Shown piece after piece: positions 33,403-42,031 of a DNA stretch of 64,000 nt (position 1 is its first letter; every line of letters begins with the position of its first letter). Made by a program: the position numbers and the translations under genes. The notes under the pieces are model-generated. The model did not search any database and was not told the DNA's origin. It saw only the letters and a program-made list of their open reading frames with translations. Origin of the DNA: Patulibacter brassicae (GTDB taxonomy: Bacteria; Actinomycetota; Thermoleophilia; Solirubrobacterales; Solirubrobacteraceae); contig NZ_JAXAVX010000004.1 of assembly GCF_033949425.1 (NCBI RefSeq), positions 62,001 through 126,000 of the forward strand. Reading direction: 5' to 3'.

Positions 33403-34365
33403 TCAGCCCTGCGCGTCGGGCTCGCCGTCCCAGTACGACAGGTCGGAGATCGGCAGGAAGACGCCGGGGCGGACGGCGATCTTGCGGCTGTCGGGGTAGA
33501 CGGCGACGTCGCCGGCCGGCCGGTCGCCGAGCGTCACGTACTCCAGGCCCTCCGGCCCGGCCTCGATCCGGTGGCCGACGCCGCTGGCCGGGGGTCGCAG
33601 GAAGAACGACCCGGGACCGATCGCGTGCTCGGCGTCGCCGATCCGGGCGATCCCGGTGCCACGGCGCACGAGGAACGCCTCCTCGCTGCGCGTGTGCCAG
33701 TGCAGCGGGGTGGCGATCGTGCCCGGCGGCAGGTCGTCGACGGCGAGGACGATCCGTCGCGCCCCGGCGGCGCGGCCCCCGTCGCGGGTCGCCGCGGCGA
33801 AGCGCCCGACGCGCAGCTCCTGGACCTCGCAGTCGTCCAGCGCGACGATCGTCGCGGGGCGCGGCGAGGGCGCCGGCACCTCGAGCGGCCCGGCGGCGGC
33901 GTCCGCCTGGAACGGCGACGGCCCGTCGGCCGGCACCCAGCGCGGCCCGAGCCAGAACTGCTTCGTCCGCGGCACGTAGGTGATGCCGGTGCGCGAGCCC
34001 TCGGCGAGGACGAGGACGGTCAGCCCGCGCTCGCCGGCGATGACCGTGTGGGCCGGCCCGCTGGACTCGTGGAACAGCACGTCGCCGGCGCGGATCTCGT
34101 GGGTCGCCACGTGCCGGCTGCCGCGCGACTGCCAGCTCAGCCCGTCGCCCTCGAGCACGAGGAACAGCTCGTCCTCGTCGGCGTGGGCGTGGGGCGGCGT
34201 CGCCCGCGCGCCGGGTGCGACCTCGATCAGCGCGATCCCGAGCCGGTGCGCGCCGGCGTGCGCACCGAGCCGGCGCCGGATGGCGCGCAGCTCGCCGAAC
34301 TCCCAGGTCGCGGGCGGGACGTCGTCGACGTGGAAGGGGGCGTCGTGGGGGCCGGCGCTCGTCAT
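33403..34365 (-). CDS. Bicupin protein
   Basis: A 320-residue protein made of two cupin beta-barrels. The first (residues 45-120) has the metal motif THPHAHADEDELF-type segment, seen as ATPPHAHADEDELFLVLEGD, with three His/Glu ligands and a later SGPAHTV. The second (residues 215-290) has TPLHWHTRSEEAFLV and ends with GVGHRI. Bicupins of this kind are dioxygenases, isomerases or sugar epimerases; the ligand set fits a metal-dependent enzyme but the substrate is unknown. GAGGA precedes the ATG by 8 nt. It converges on the ligase fusion (11-bp gap) and is followed upstream by the RpiB-like gene on the same strand, 57 bp away. Confidence 0.85.
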   Translation of the reverse strand: MTSAGPHDAPFHVDDVPPATWEFGELRAIRRRLGAHAGAHRLGIALIEVAPGARATPPHAHADEDELFLVLEGDGLSWQSRGSRHVATHEIRAGDVLFHESSGPAHTVIAGERGLTVLVLAEGSRTGITYVPRTKQFWLGPRWVPADGPSPFQADAAAGPLEVPAPSPRPATIVALDDCEVQELRVGRFAAATRDGGRAAGARRIVLAVDDLPPGTIATPLHWHTRSEEAFLVRRGTGIARIGDAEHAIGPGSFFLRPPASGVGHRIEAGPEGLEYVTLGDRPAGDVAVYPDSRKIAVRPGVFLPISDLSYWDGEPDAQG

Positions 34366-34422
34366 GCGCCGATCCTCGCCGCGAGGGCCGTCGCTGTCGA
34401 GCCCCGGCTCGCGGCGCCCGCG

Positions 34423-34869
34423 TCAGGTGCGCTCGATCTCGGCGAGGTGCGCGACGTTCGCCCGGTCCTCGGCATCGGCGCTCGGCGCCGCGGCGAGCCA
34501 CGCGTCGAGGATCTCGCCCAGGAGGGGAGCCGAGAGCGTCCGCAGGCTGAGCGCCAGGACGTTCGCGTCGTTCCAGCGCCGCGCGCCCTCCGCGGTCGCG
34601 GCGTCGGCGCAGAGCGCCGCCCGGATCCCGGCCACCTTGTTCGCCGCGATCGAGGCGCCGGTGCCCGTCCAGCAGGCGACGACCGCCTGGTCGGCGCGCC
34701 CGTCGGCGACGTCGCGGGCCGCCGCCTCCGACGCCCAGGCCCAGTCGTCGCGGGCCGCGGGGTCCAGGGCGCCGTGGCGGGCGACGATCTCGTGCCCCCG
34801 CTCGCGCAGCGCGGCCGCGAGCGCCGGCGCGACGCCGTCGAGCGAGTCGGCGGAGAGGGCGAAGCGCAT
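34423..34869 (-). CDS. RpiB/LacA/LacB-family sugar-phosphate isomerase-like protein
   Basis: A 148-residue RpiB-type protein. The family core reads VVACWTGTGASIAANKVAGI with the catalytic Cys at residue 66, followed by ARRWNDANVLALSLR. The early GALD and helical segments fit. RpiB converts ribose 5-phosphate to ribulose 5-phosphate, but relatives isomerise other sugars. The canonical GSGVG anion loop reads WTGTGAS, and the N-terminal strand is less typical (MRFALSADSLDGVAPALA instead of the usual GSDHAG), so another substrate is possible. A TACGCT box lies 6 nt before the ATG. It is divergent from murL (95 bp between starts). Confidence 0.83.
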   Translation of the reverse strand: MRFALSADSLDGVAPALAAALRERGHEIVARHGALDPAARDDWAWASEAAARDVADGRADQAVVACWTGTGASIAANKVAGIRAALCADAATAEGARRWNDANVLALSLRTLSAPLLGEILDAWLAAAPSADAEDRANVAHLAEIERT

Positions 34870-34875
34870 GCGCCC

Positions 34876-34881
34876 AGCGTA
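34876..34881 (-). promoter_or_regulatory. -10 box TACGCT
   Basis: Lies 6 nt before the ATG of the RpiB-like gene. Confidence 0.45.
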
Positions 34882-34952
34882 TTCCCGGCGGCCTCGCCGG
34901 CGCCCACGCGGGCCGGCGGCCGCGCTCACCGAGCCGGCCGGCCGCCCCTCGC

Positions 34953-34958
34953 TACCCT
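34953..34958 (+). promoter_or_regulatory. -10 box TACCCT
   Basis: Lies 6 nt before the GTG of murL. Confidence 0.5.
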
Positions 34959-34964
34959 CGATCG

Positions 34965-36449
34965 GTGCCGGAGACCCGCCCAGCGGCCGCTGCGTCGTTC
35001 GATCCCGCCGCGTTCGCGACCTTCCGCTTCGTCGACGTCGCGATCGACGAGGCGTCCGCCACCGTCGCCCTGCGCTACGCCCTCGACGACGCGGTGACGT
35101 TCGAGGAGACCGTGTCGTTCCCGGACGTCGCGTGGCCGCAGGACGCGGAGCGTCGCGCCGCGCTCCGGCGCCTCGCGGGGCTGCTGCACCTGCTCGCGGG
35201 CGTCTCGTACTTCAAGACCGCCGCGCCGCCGACGATCGTGCTCGAGCCGGGCGCCGGGCCCTTCGGCGGTCGCCTGACCCCGCGGCTGCGCGCCCTGCTG
35301 CGCGACGTCTACACCCTCGGGCTCGGCGAGTTCGCGTACGTCAACCGGCTCGACGTCCGCGAGCGCGGCGCGTGGCCTGCGGCCGACGACGGCGGTCCGG
35401 GCGACGTGCCGCGTCTCGCGCCGACCGGGCGCACGCTCGTCCCGATCGGTGGCGGCAAGGACTCCGTCGTGGCGCTCGAGGTGGTGCAGCGCGCCGGTCG
35501 CGATGCCGTCTGCTTCTCCGTGGGCACGGCCGGCCCGATCGTCGCGAGCATCGCGGCGTCGGGACGTCCGCACGCCCTGGCCCGCCGGACGCTCTCGCCG
35601 ACCATCGGCGAGGTGAACGCGAACGGCGCGCTGAACGGCCACGTGCCGGTGACCGCGATCGTCTCGACGATCGCCCTGATGGCCGCGGTCCTCCACGGCG
35701 CCGACGCGGTCGCGATGGCCAACGAGCGCTCGGCGTCGGAGGGCAACCTCGTCTGGCAGGGGCTCGAGGTCAACCACCAGTGGAGCAAGGGGGCCGCGTT
35801 CGAGGCGGCCTACCGCGAGGTCCTCGGCGAGGAGCTCGTCGCGGGGCTCGACTACCGGTCCGTCCTGCGGCCGGCGAGCGAGCTGGCGATCGCGCGCGCC
35901 TTCAGCCGGCTGGAGCGCTACCACCCGGTCTTCACGAGCTGCAACGCCGTCTTCCGGCTCGACCCGGCCCGGCGCCGGTCGAACTGGTGCGGCGACTGCC
36001 CGAAGTGCCGCTTCGTCTTCCTCGCGCTCGCGCCGTGGCTCGACCCGCCGGCCCTGCGCGCGATCTTCGGCGCCGACCTCCTCGACGGCGAGGGCGGTCC
36101 GGCGCAGGACGACGGGTTCGCCGACCTCGCGGGGCTGCGGCAGCACAAGCCCTTCGAGTGCGTCGGCGAGGAGGCCGAGTCCCTGGCGGCGATGCGCCTC
36201 ATCGCCGGGACCGGCCCCGACGGTGCGCCCGTCCCGGGGCAGGAGGCCGTCTCCGGCGCCCGCTCCGGACCGAGCCCCTGGGCCGGCCATGCGGTCGTCG
36301 CGCGCCTGCGCGAGGAGCACCTGGCCCCGCTGGACGCCGACCCGGCGCAGTCGGCGGCGCTGCTGGCGCCGTTCCTCCTGCACGCGCCCGCGATGGCGGC
36401 GCTGCCGGACGACCTGCGTCCGGCCGTCGAGGCCGTCCTCGGGGCCTGA
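34965..36449 (+). CDS. murL: UDP-MurNAc-L-Ala-L-Glu epimerase MurL
   Basis: A 494-residue protein matching MurL, the ATP-dependent epimerase that converts the terminal L-Glu of UDP-MurNAc-L-Ala-L-Glu into D-Glu, so that peptidoglycan can be made without glutamate racemase. The PP-loop motif LVPIGGGKDSVV (near residue 163) is the ATP site, a NERSAS-type segment and GLEVNHQWSKG follow, and SNWCGDCPKCRF gives Cys342, Cys345 and Cys348. The length fits the family. The GTG start has TACCCT 6 nt upstream. A murD-type gene with non-canonical motifs lies two genes downstream on the same strand, as expected for the MurD2-MurL pathway known from Xanthomonas. Confidence 0.87.
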   Translation: MPETRPAAAASFDPAAFATFRFVDVAIDEASATVALRYALDDAVTFEETVSFPDVAWPQDAERRAALRRLAGLLHLLAGVSYFKTAAPPTIVLEPGAGPFGGRLTPRLRALLRDVYTLGLGEFAYVNRLDVRERGAWPAADDGGPGDVPRLAPTGRTLVPIGGGKDSVVALEVVQRAGRDAVCFSVGTAGPIVASIAASGRPHALARRTLSPTIGEVNANGALNGHVPVTAIVSTIALMAAVLHGADAVAMANERSASEGNLVWQGLEVNHQWSKGAAFEAAYREVLGEELVAGLDYRSVLRPASELAIARAFSRLERYHPVFTSCNAVFRLDPARRRSNWCGDCPKCRFVFLALAPWLDPPALRAIFGADLLDGEGGPAQDDGFADLAGLRQHKPFECVGEEAESLAAMRLIAGTGPDGAPVPGQEAVSGARSGPSPWAGHAVVARLREEHLAPLDADPAQSAALLAPFLLHAPAMAALPDDLRPAVEAVLGA

Positions 36450-36450
36450 C

Positions 36451-36515
36451 CGCCCCGGGCCGCACGCCCCCGGCCGCACGCCCCGGGCCGCACGCCCCGG
36501 GCCGCACGCCCCGGG
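36451..36515. repeat. 14-bp tandem repeat, about 4.6 copies
   Basis: Four full units (CGCCCCGGGCCGCA, one with a base change) and a 9-bp remnant follow each other directly after murL. Each unit is rich in self-complementary CCCCGGG, so the array may also act in termination. Confidence 0.88.
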
Positions 36516-36720
36516 GTCGGCCCGCCCGCGGGGAGCCCGCGGGGGGCGAGCCGCGGGAACCTCCTCGGGGCCGCGGCGGGGATCGACGGGAGGAGGAACC
36601 GTCCGGAGGACGCGGACTTCCGCCTCCGCGGGCCCCGGCGGGTCGGCATGGAGGAGGTTTTCGGGCCGTCGGTCGAACGTCGGGGCTGGCGCCCGCCGCG
36701 CCGCGTGGGACGATCGGGTC
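36516..36720. other. Intergenic region between murL and ycaQ-like gene
   Basis: About 205 bp without a gene. AACCTCCTC (36558-36566) and GAGGAGGTT (36651-36659) are inverted copies that could pair at long range; otherwise I see nothing. Confidence 0.4.
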
Positions 36721-38025
36721 GTGGTGGTCGCCCGTCCCGCCGAGGTGCAGCTCATCCGCGCGCAGGCGCGGCGGATCGCGCTGGCCGCGCAGGGCTTCGC
36801 GGATCCGGCGCATCGCGCGCGCAACGCGGGGGCGGGGCTCCAGCGGCGGATCACGCTCGGGCACCTCGGCCGGGTGCTCGACCGGATCGGGCTGCTGCAG
36901 ATCGACTCCGTCAACGTCCTCACTCGCGCGCACCGGTTGCCGCTCTTCAGTCGCGTCGGGCCCTATGACGACGACCTCCTGACCCGTGCGACGGCCCGCC
37001 GGCCGCGTCGCCTCGTGGAGTACTGGGCCCACGAGGCGTCCTTCGTGCCGCCCGCGATCCACCGCCTGCTGCGCTGGCGGATGCAGCGGGTGCACGAGGA
37101 GGGCTGGGGCATGATCCGGCGCGCCGCCGAGAACCGGGCGATGCTCGACGCGGTCCGCGCGGAGGTCGACGCGCACGGCCCGCTCACCGCGGTCGAGCTC
37201 GAGCGCCGGCTCGCCGAGGACGGGTTCACCGGCGAGCGCCAGGGCAACGGCTACGCCTGGAACTGGTCGGATGCCAAGCGCGCGCTGGAGTACCTCTTCT
37301 TCGTCGGCGAGGTGACCTCGGCCGGCCGGACCGCGCAGTTCGAGCGCCGCTACGACCTGACCGCGCGCGTGCTGCCGCCGGCGGTCGCCGACGCGCCGGA
37401 CCCCACGCCGGAGGAGGCGTTCCGCGGCCTGGTCGCGATCGCCGCCCGCGCCCACGGGGTCGCGACCGAGCAGTGCCTGCGCGACTACTTCCGGTTGAGC
37501 CCTGCGCAGGCGCGTCCGGCGATCGCCGAGCTCGTGGCCGCTGGCGAGCTGCTGCCCGCCCGGATCGCGGGCTGGTCGCGTCCGGCGTACCTGCACCGCG
37601 ACGCCCGCCGGCCCCGCCGCGTCGATGCCCGCGCGCTGCTCGTGCCGTTCGACCCCCTCGTCTTCGAGCGCACGCGCACCGAGGCGCTGTTCGGCTTCCG
37701 CTACCGGATCGAGATCTACGTCCCGCGCGAGAAGCGCGTCCACGGCTACTACGTCCTGCCGTTCCTCCTCGGCGAGCGGCTCGTGGCGCGGGTGGACCTG
37801 AAGGCCGACCGCGCGGCCGGGGTGCTGCGCGTCCCGGGAGCCTTCGGCGAGCGGGAGCAGGACGGCTGGGACGAGGAGCGGGTCGCGGCGGCTCTCGCGG
37901 CGGAGCTGCGCCTCATGGCCGGCTGGCTCGGCCTCGAGGGCGTCGCGGTCGGCGATCGGGGCGACCTCGTCCCGCCCCTGCGCCGCGCGCTCGACGCACC
38001 CGCCCCCGCCGTCGCGACCCGATAG
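36721..38025 (+). CDS. ycaQ: YcaQ-like winged-helix DNA glycosylase (crosslink repair type)
   Basis: A 434-residue protein of the HTH_42/YcaQ-AlkZ family. LQIDSVNVLTRAHRL near residue 60 contains the QxD catalytic motif of the glycosylase, and YWAHEASFVP and GYAWNWSDAKRALEYLFFVG are conserved. Three winged-helix modules are expected along the chain. These enzymes remove bulky or crosslinked N7-alkyl bases and are often linked to resistance. The tail AAALAAELRLMAGWLGL closes the family fold. The GTG was chosen at the beginning of the conserved region; a second GTG follows immediately. It lies between murL and murD2, separated from both by repeat-bearing gaps, so co-transcription is uncertain. 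Confidence 0.88.
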   Translation: MVVARPAEVQLIRAQARRIALAAQGFADPAHRARNAGAGLQRRITLGHLGRVLDRIGLLQIDSVNVLTRAHRLPLFSRVGPYDDDLLTRATARRPRRLVEYWAHEASFVPPAIHRLLRWRMQRVHEEGWGMIRRAAENRAMLDAVRAEVDAHGPLTAVELERRLAEDGFTGERQGNGYAWNWSDAKRALEYLFFVGEVTSAGRTAQFERRYDLTARVLPPAVADAPDPTPEEAFRGLVAIAARAHGVATEQCLRDYFRLSPAQARPAIAELVAAGELLPARIAGWSRPAYLHRDARRPRRVDARALLVPFDPLVFERTRTEALFGFRYRIEIYVPREKRVHGYYVLPFLLGERLVARVDLKADRAAGVLRVPGAFGEREQDGWDEERVAAALAAELRLMAGWLGLEGVAVGDRGDLVPPLRRALDAPAPAVATR

Positions 38026-38034
38026 CGGTCGTCC

Positions 38035-38173
38035 CGTCCTGGGCGACGCGAGTCGGGAGGACCGGGATCTCGTCCTGGGCGACTCGAGTCGGGGAGGACC
38101 GGGATCTCGTCCTGCGTGACTCGAGTCGAGGAGGACCGGGATCTCGTCCTCGGCGACTCGAGTCGGGGAGGAC
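38035..38173. repeat. 37-bp tandem repeat, three full copies and one partial
   Basis: Units start at 38035 (36 bp), 38071, 38108 and 38145 (partial). Each carries GTCCT..CGACTCGAGTCG..AGGAC, a nested inverted repeat around a perfect 12-bp palindrome (one G/T change in copy 1), so every copy can extrude a hairpin. The array sits between the ycaQ-like gene and murD2. Confidence 0.92.
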
Positions 38174-38216
38174 GTCCTCGGGGCGAGCCGGGCCGGGGTG
38201 GCCGAGCCGTCTCTGG

Positions 38217-38222
38217 CAGGCT
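38217..38222 (+). promoter_or_regulatory. -10-like box CAGGCT
   Basis: A C-variant of the TAnnnT pattern, 7 nt before the GTG of murD2, just after the 37-bp array. Confidence 0.3.
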
Positions 38223-38229
38223 CCCCGAG

Positions 38230-39702
38230 GTGACGCCGGCCGACGTCCCGCTCCCGCCCGCCGACCTGCGGGTCGCCGACCTCGATGGCCGCCGCGTCGG
38301 CGTCTGGGGCGCGGGACGCGAGGGCGCGGCCGCGGTGCGGGCGCTGCGGCGCCACGCGCCCGGCGCGGAGGTCGTCGTCGGCCTCTCCACGCCGCCCGCC
38401 GACGGGGCGCCGGTCGTCGTGGCCGACGCGCCGCCCGCGCTCGTCGGGGGCCCCGCGATCGACGCCCTCGGTTCGTGCGACGTCGTGATCCGCTCGCCCG
38501 GCGTGCCGATCCGCGGCGCCGAGGCCGCGCGCGTCCGCGACGGCGGGGCGACGATCACCTCGGGCACGGCGCTCTGGCTCGCGGAGCGCGGGTCGCGCGA
38601 GACCGTCGTCGGGATCACCGGGACGAAGGGCAAGTCGACGACCGCGTCGCTCGCGCATCACCTGCTCGCCGCCGCCGGGGTGCGCGCGGCCCTCGCGGGG
38701 AACATCGGCCGGCCCCTGCTCGACGAGCTGGACCCGGCCGATCCGCCCGAGGCGTGGGTCGTCGAGCTCTCGAGCTACCAGCTCGCCGACCTGCCGCAGG
38801 CCCCGACGATCGCGGTGGTGACGAACCTCCTGCGCGACCACCTGCCCTGGCACGGCGACGAGGCCACCTACCACCACGACAAGCTCCGGATCCTCACGGC
38901 CGGCACCGGCCCGCGGATGGCCGTGCTGCCGCGGACGGACGCGGCGCTCGTCGCCGCCGCCGAGCGGATCGCCGCCGACCGCCTGCTCCCGGTGACCTGG
39001 ACCGACGATCCCCACGGGTTGCACGTCGCCGACGGGGCGCTGCGGGACGGACCGCGCTCGCTCGCGCCGATCGAGGCGCTCCCGTTGCGCGGCGCCCTCG
39101 GGGCGCGCAACGTCGCGATGGCGCTGCAGGTCGTGCGCGACCTCGGTCACGAGGTCGCCGACGTCGCCGCGGCGCTGCGCGACTTCCGCCCGCTGCCGCA
39201 CCGCCAGCAGGTGGTCGCGCACGACGCCGGGGGCCGGCGGTGGGTCGACGACTCGATCTCCACGACGCCGGAGGCGGCGCTCTTCGCCCTCGCGGCGTTC
39301 GCGCCGGGACCGGTCGTGCTGCTCGCCGGCGGCGACGATCGCGAGCAGCACCACGGGGCGCTGGCGTCGGCCCTCGCCGGCGGCCGGGTCCCGGCGGGCA
39401 CGCCGGGCGCCGCCGACCTGCCGATCACCGTCGCCGGCCTCGTCGCGCTGCCCGGCACCGGCCCGGCGCTCGTGCAGGCGGTGCGCGACGCCGACGGCGA
39501 GGCGAGCGTCGCGCTGCGCGAGGTCGCGCCGGGGGAGCCGCAGGCGGTGATGGACGAGGCGGTCGCCGCCGCGGCGGCGCTGGCGCCGCCCGGGGCGACG
39601 ATCCTCCTCTCGCCCGCCGCGCCGAGCCACAACGTCTTCCGCGACTTCGAGGACCGCGGGCGGCGGTTCGCCGACGCGGTGGACCGGCTCGCCGGCCGCT
39701 GA
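38230..39702 (+). CDS. murD: MurD-type ligase, probably MurD2 (L-glutamate adding)
   Basis: A 490-residue Mur ligase. Rossmann-like N-terminus VGVWGAGREGAAAVRAL, ATP site VVGITGTKGKSTTASLA near residue 137, WVVELSSYQLADL, TNLLRDHLPWHGD, ALGARNVAMAL and the C-terminal domain. In place of the usual MurD NDSKATN motif it has WVDDSISTTPEAALFAL, a difference that fits MurD2, which attaches L-Glu to UDP-MurNAc-L-Ala for later epimerization by MurL. The product of this and murL would be the normal UDP-MurNAc-L-Ala-D-Glu. The GTG start follows the repeat array directly, and upstream in-frame Met codons lie within repeats. It is cytoplasmic. A canonical murD probably exists elsewhere in the genome, which cannot be checked here. 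Confidence 0.85.
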   Translation: MTPADVPLPPADLRVADLDGRRVGVWGAGREGAAAVRALRRHAPGAEVVVGLSTPPADGAPVVVADAPPALVGGPAIDALGSCDVVIRSPGVPIRGAEAARVRDGGATITSGTALWLAERGSRETVVGITGTKGKSTTASLAHHLLAAAGVRAALAGNIGRPLLDELDPADPPEAWVVELSSYQLADLPQAPTIAVVTNLLRDHLPWHGDEATYHHDKLRILTAGTGPRMAVLPRTDAALVAAAERIAADRLLPVTWTDDPHGLHVADGALRDGPRSLAPIEALPLRGALGARNVAMALQVVRDLGHEVADVAAALRDFRPLPHRQQVVAHDAGGRRWVDDSISTTPEAALFALAAFAPGPVVLLAGGDDREQHHGALASALAGGRVPAGTPGAADLPITVAGLVALPGTGPALVQAVRDADGEASVALREVAPGEPQAVMDEAVAAAAALAPPGATILLSPAAPSHNVFRDFEDRGRRFADAVDRLAGR

Positions 39703-39871
39703 CGTCGCCGCGTGGCGCGCGCGACCACGCCCGCCCTCGGGCCCTGGCGCGTGACGTCGCGCGGCACCCGCGCCGGCAGGACGATCGTCCGAGCGCGTTC
39801 CGCAGGCGCGGCGCCGGCCCGCCGGACGCCGGGCAGCCCGGGAAGCGCGCAGCGAGGAGCGCGTCCCCCGA

Positions 39872-40696
39872 TCAGAGCCCGGGGATGTGGACCTCGCGGA
39901 AGCCCGACACGCTGCGCGTGGCCGACTGCCAGCGGGACCCGGTCTGCCGGAGGCCGGAGGTGTCGAACCGCAGGCCCGCCACGAACATGAACGCGTGGCC
40001 GCCGTTGGCGTAGATCGTCACCCACTTGCCGGGGCCGGGCTTGAAGTCGCTGGCCATCGCGCCGGACACCATCGGCGCGTCGATCAGGCCGGCGGCGGCG
40101 AGCGCGTAGCTGATCGAGCCGGAGCAGTCGTAGGCGGAGTCGGTCCAGATCGATCCGGCGAACCGCCCGTGGCCGCCGCCGTAGACGTACGGCTTGCGGG
40201 CGACCTCGTTCGCCGCCTGGATGATCTGCACGACCTTCGAGGGCGCGTCGGGCGGGATCGACGCCAGCCCGCGGCCGTCGACCGTCGCGGCGGAGATGAG
40301 CGTCCGCGCCGACCCCTCCTTGCGCCCGAGGGCGCGCTTGAGGTCCTCGGCCACCGCGGCGTCCGACGGCGCCCCGGACGGCAGGCGGTCCCCGGCGGGC
40401 GGCGCCTCCGCGTCGGGCGTCCGCTCGGGCTCCGCCGACGCGACCTCGCGGCCGTCGTCGAGCTCGGACTCCGCGTCGGCGGTCGTCGTGGCGGTCGGGG
40501 CCCCGGGGTCGCCGGCGGGCACGGGCAGCGACGGGGCGTCGATCGACCACGCGCGCAGCAGCGTGGCGTCCGAGCCGCTGCCGGACGCCGCCGCGACGCC
40601 GCCGACGAGGACCGCCGCGGCCACCGCCCCGGCTCCCCACGTCGCAGGGCGACGCCACCACGTCCGCGGCTGGCTTGTCGTCCCCTCCGGCGCCAT
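39872..40696 (-). CDS. NlpC/P60-like secreted or anchored protein, copy 1
   Basis: A 274-residue protein. A basic N-terminus and one membrane helix (residues 17-36, WGAGAVAAAVLVGGVAAASG) lead to an acidic Ala/Pro/Asp linker (40-110). The C-terminal domain contains ANEVARKPYVYGGGHGRF, YDCSGSISYAL with the nucleophile Cys191, and NGGHAFMFVAG with the likely His near 234, as in NlpC/P60-type cysteine peptidases that cut peptidoglycan peptides. It is related to the protein at 49815-50570. The ATG has TATCGT 7 nt upstream and no ribosome site. It is convergent with murD2. Activity on cell wall is inferred from the fold only. Confidence 0.83.
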   Translation of the reverse strand: MAPEGTTSQPRTWWRRPATWGAGAVAAAVLVGGVAAASGSGSDATLLRAWSIDAPSLPVPAGDPGAPTATTTADAESELDDGREVASAEPERTPDAEAPPAGDRLPSGAPSDAAVAEDLKRALGRKEGSARTLISAATVDGRGLASIPPDAPSKVVQIIQAANEVARKPYVYGGGHGRFAGSIWTDSAYDCSGSISYALAAAGLIDAPMVSGAMASDFKPGPGKWVTIYANGGHAFMFVAGLRFDTSGLRQTGSRWQSATRSVSGFREVHIPGL

Positions 40697-40703
40697 CGAG
40701 CGG

Positions 40704-40709
40704 ACGATA
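40704..40709 (-). promoter_or_regulatory. -10 box TATCGT
   Basis: Lies 7 nt before the ATG of the first NlpC/P60-like gene. Confidence 0.45.
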
Positions 40710-40771
40710 CCCGCGCGACGGCGCGCGCGGGGCATCACGCACGGCGCCGCGCGGCCCGTCACCCTCTGCCC

Positions 40772-42031
40772 GTGGTCCCGCCCGGTCCGCTCCCCGTCAT
40801 GGCTGCCGCGTCCGGCGGGCTCGACGTCGCGCTGACCCTCGCCCGCGCCGGGCGCTACGTCGCCACCGCCCTGGTGATCGGGCTGCTGCTCGCCGCGCTG
40901 CTGCACCGGGCGGTCGCCGAGGCGGCTGCCGATCGCCCGGACGCCTCGCGCTGGCTGCGGGCGGCCGCGGTCCTCGGTGCCGCGGCGTCGCTGGGCGTCG
41001 TGCCGCTGCTCAGCGCGCACGGCAGCGATCCGCGGGCGTCGCTCGGTGACGTCGTCGGCAGCGCCCGGGGCGCATGGGCGATCGTGGCCGCGGCGGCCTT
41101 CGCCCTGCTCGCGCTCCTGCCGCGCCACCGCTGGTGGCAGGGCGGACGGCCCGCGCCGGCGGTGCTCGGCGCGCTCGCCGCCGCGGTCGTCGCGCTGCCG
41201 CTCGGAGGGCACGCCGCGGACGGCTCCCCGGCGCTCGTCCTCGTCGTCGTCGAGATCGTCCACGTCGTCGCGATGGGCGCGTGGGCGGGCGGCCTGGCCG
41301 GCCTGCTGCTGCTGCGGCGCGCGGCCGGCGCCGACGACCGGCGGCTCGCGGCGGCGCTCTCGCGCTTCTCGCCCCTGGCGCTCTGGTGCGTCGTCGCGCT
41401 CACGGCGGCGGGGACGCTCCTGGCGGTCCTCCAGCTCACGACGCTCTACGACCTCACGGACACCGGCTACGGCCGGGCGATCGCGATCAAGGCGTTCCTG
41501 CTGCTCGGGATCGTCGGGATCGTCGTCCTGCAGCGCGAGCTGCTCCTGCCGCGCCTGCGCGAGGCGGACGGCGACGCGGCGCCGTCGGCCTCGCGCGACG
41601 TCCGGCGGGCGCTCCGCGGCGAGGTCGGCCTGCTGCTCGCCGTGCTCGTCGTCACGGGCGCGCTCGCGACCTCGACGCCGCCCCGGGCGGCCGCACCCGA
41701 GCCGGTCCGCCTGGCCGCGGAGGGCGGACCGCCGGGCGGGCCCGGGTGGCGGGTGCGCGTCCGGATCGATCCGGCCCGTCGCGGCGCGAACGCGATCGCG
41801 CTGCGCATCACCGACCGGGCCGGGCGACCGCTGGCCGCCGCCGTGCGGGTCCGGGCCCTGCCGCCGAACCGCGGCGCGGCGATCGGGGTCCCGCTGACGG
41901 CGAGCGGGGACGGGCTCCTGCGCGCGCCCGCCGTGCGCCTGGACTCCCGCGGGCGCTGGCGGCTGGAGCTGCGGGCGCCGCGGACCGCGGCGGGCCCGAT
42001 CGCCCGCGAGCTCGCGTTCCGCGTCCGCTGA
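40772..42031 (+). CDS. CopD-like copper-resistance membrane protein with C-terminal periplasmic domain
   Basis: A 419-residue membrane protein with about eight helices between residues 15 and 320, containing LVVVEIVHVVAMGAWAGGLAGLLLLRR, the conserved histidine/aspartate-bearing core of CopD-type proteins (His in EIVHVVAMG), and a long Pro/Ala-rich extracytoplasmic C-terminal domain of about 80 residues with a beta pattern (WRVRVRIDPARRGANAIALR) like YtkA/CopC-type copper domains. Copper uptake or tolerance is the usual role. The GTG fits CACCCT 6 nt upstream; an ATG nine codons later is an alternative and would hardly change the protein. No copper-responsive site is visible. Confidence 0.78.
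   Translation: MVPPGPLPVMAAASGGLDVALTLARAGRYVATALVIGLLLAALLHRAVAEAAADRPDASRWLRAAAVLGAAASLGVVPLLSAHGSDPRASLGDVVGSARGAWAIVAAAAFALLALLPRHRWWQGGRPAPAVLGALAAAVVALPLGGHAADGSPALVLVVVEIVHVVAMGAWAGGLAGLLLLRRAAGADDRRLAAALSRFSPLALWCVVALTAAGTLLAVLQLTTLYDLTDTGYGRAIAIKAFLLLGIVGIVVLQRELLLPRLREADGDAAPSASRDVRRALRGEVGLLLAVLVVTGALATSTPPRAAAPEPVRLAAEGGPPGGPGWRVRVRIDPARRGANAIALRITDRAGRPLAAAVRVRALPPNRGAAIGVPLTASGDGLLRAPAVRLDSRGRWRLELRAPRTAAGPIARELAFRVR

Noticed and set aside
36451..38173. Tandem arrays near murL and murD2 as CRISPR
   Set aside because: Units abut directly without unique spacers, and no cas genes are present.
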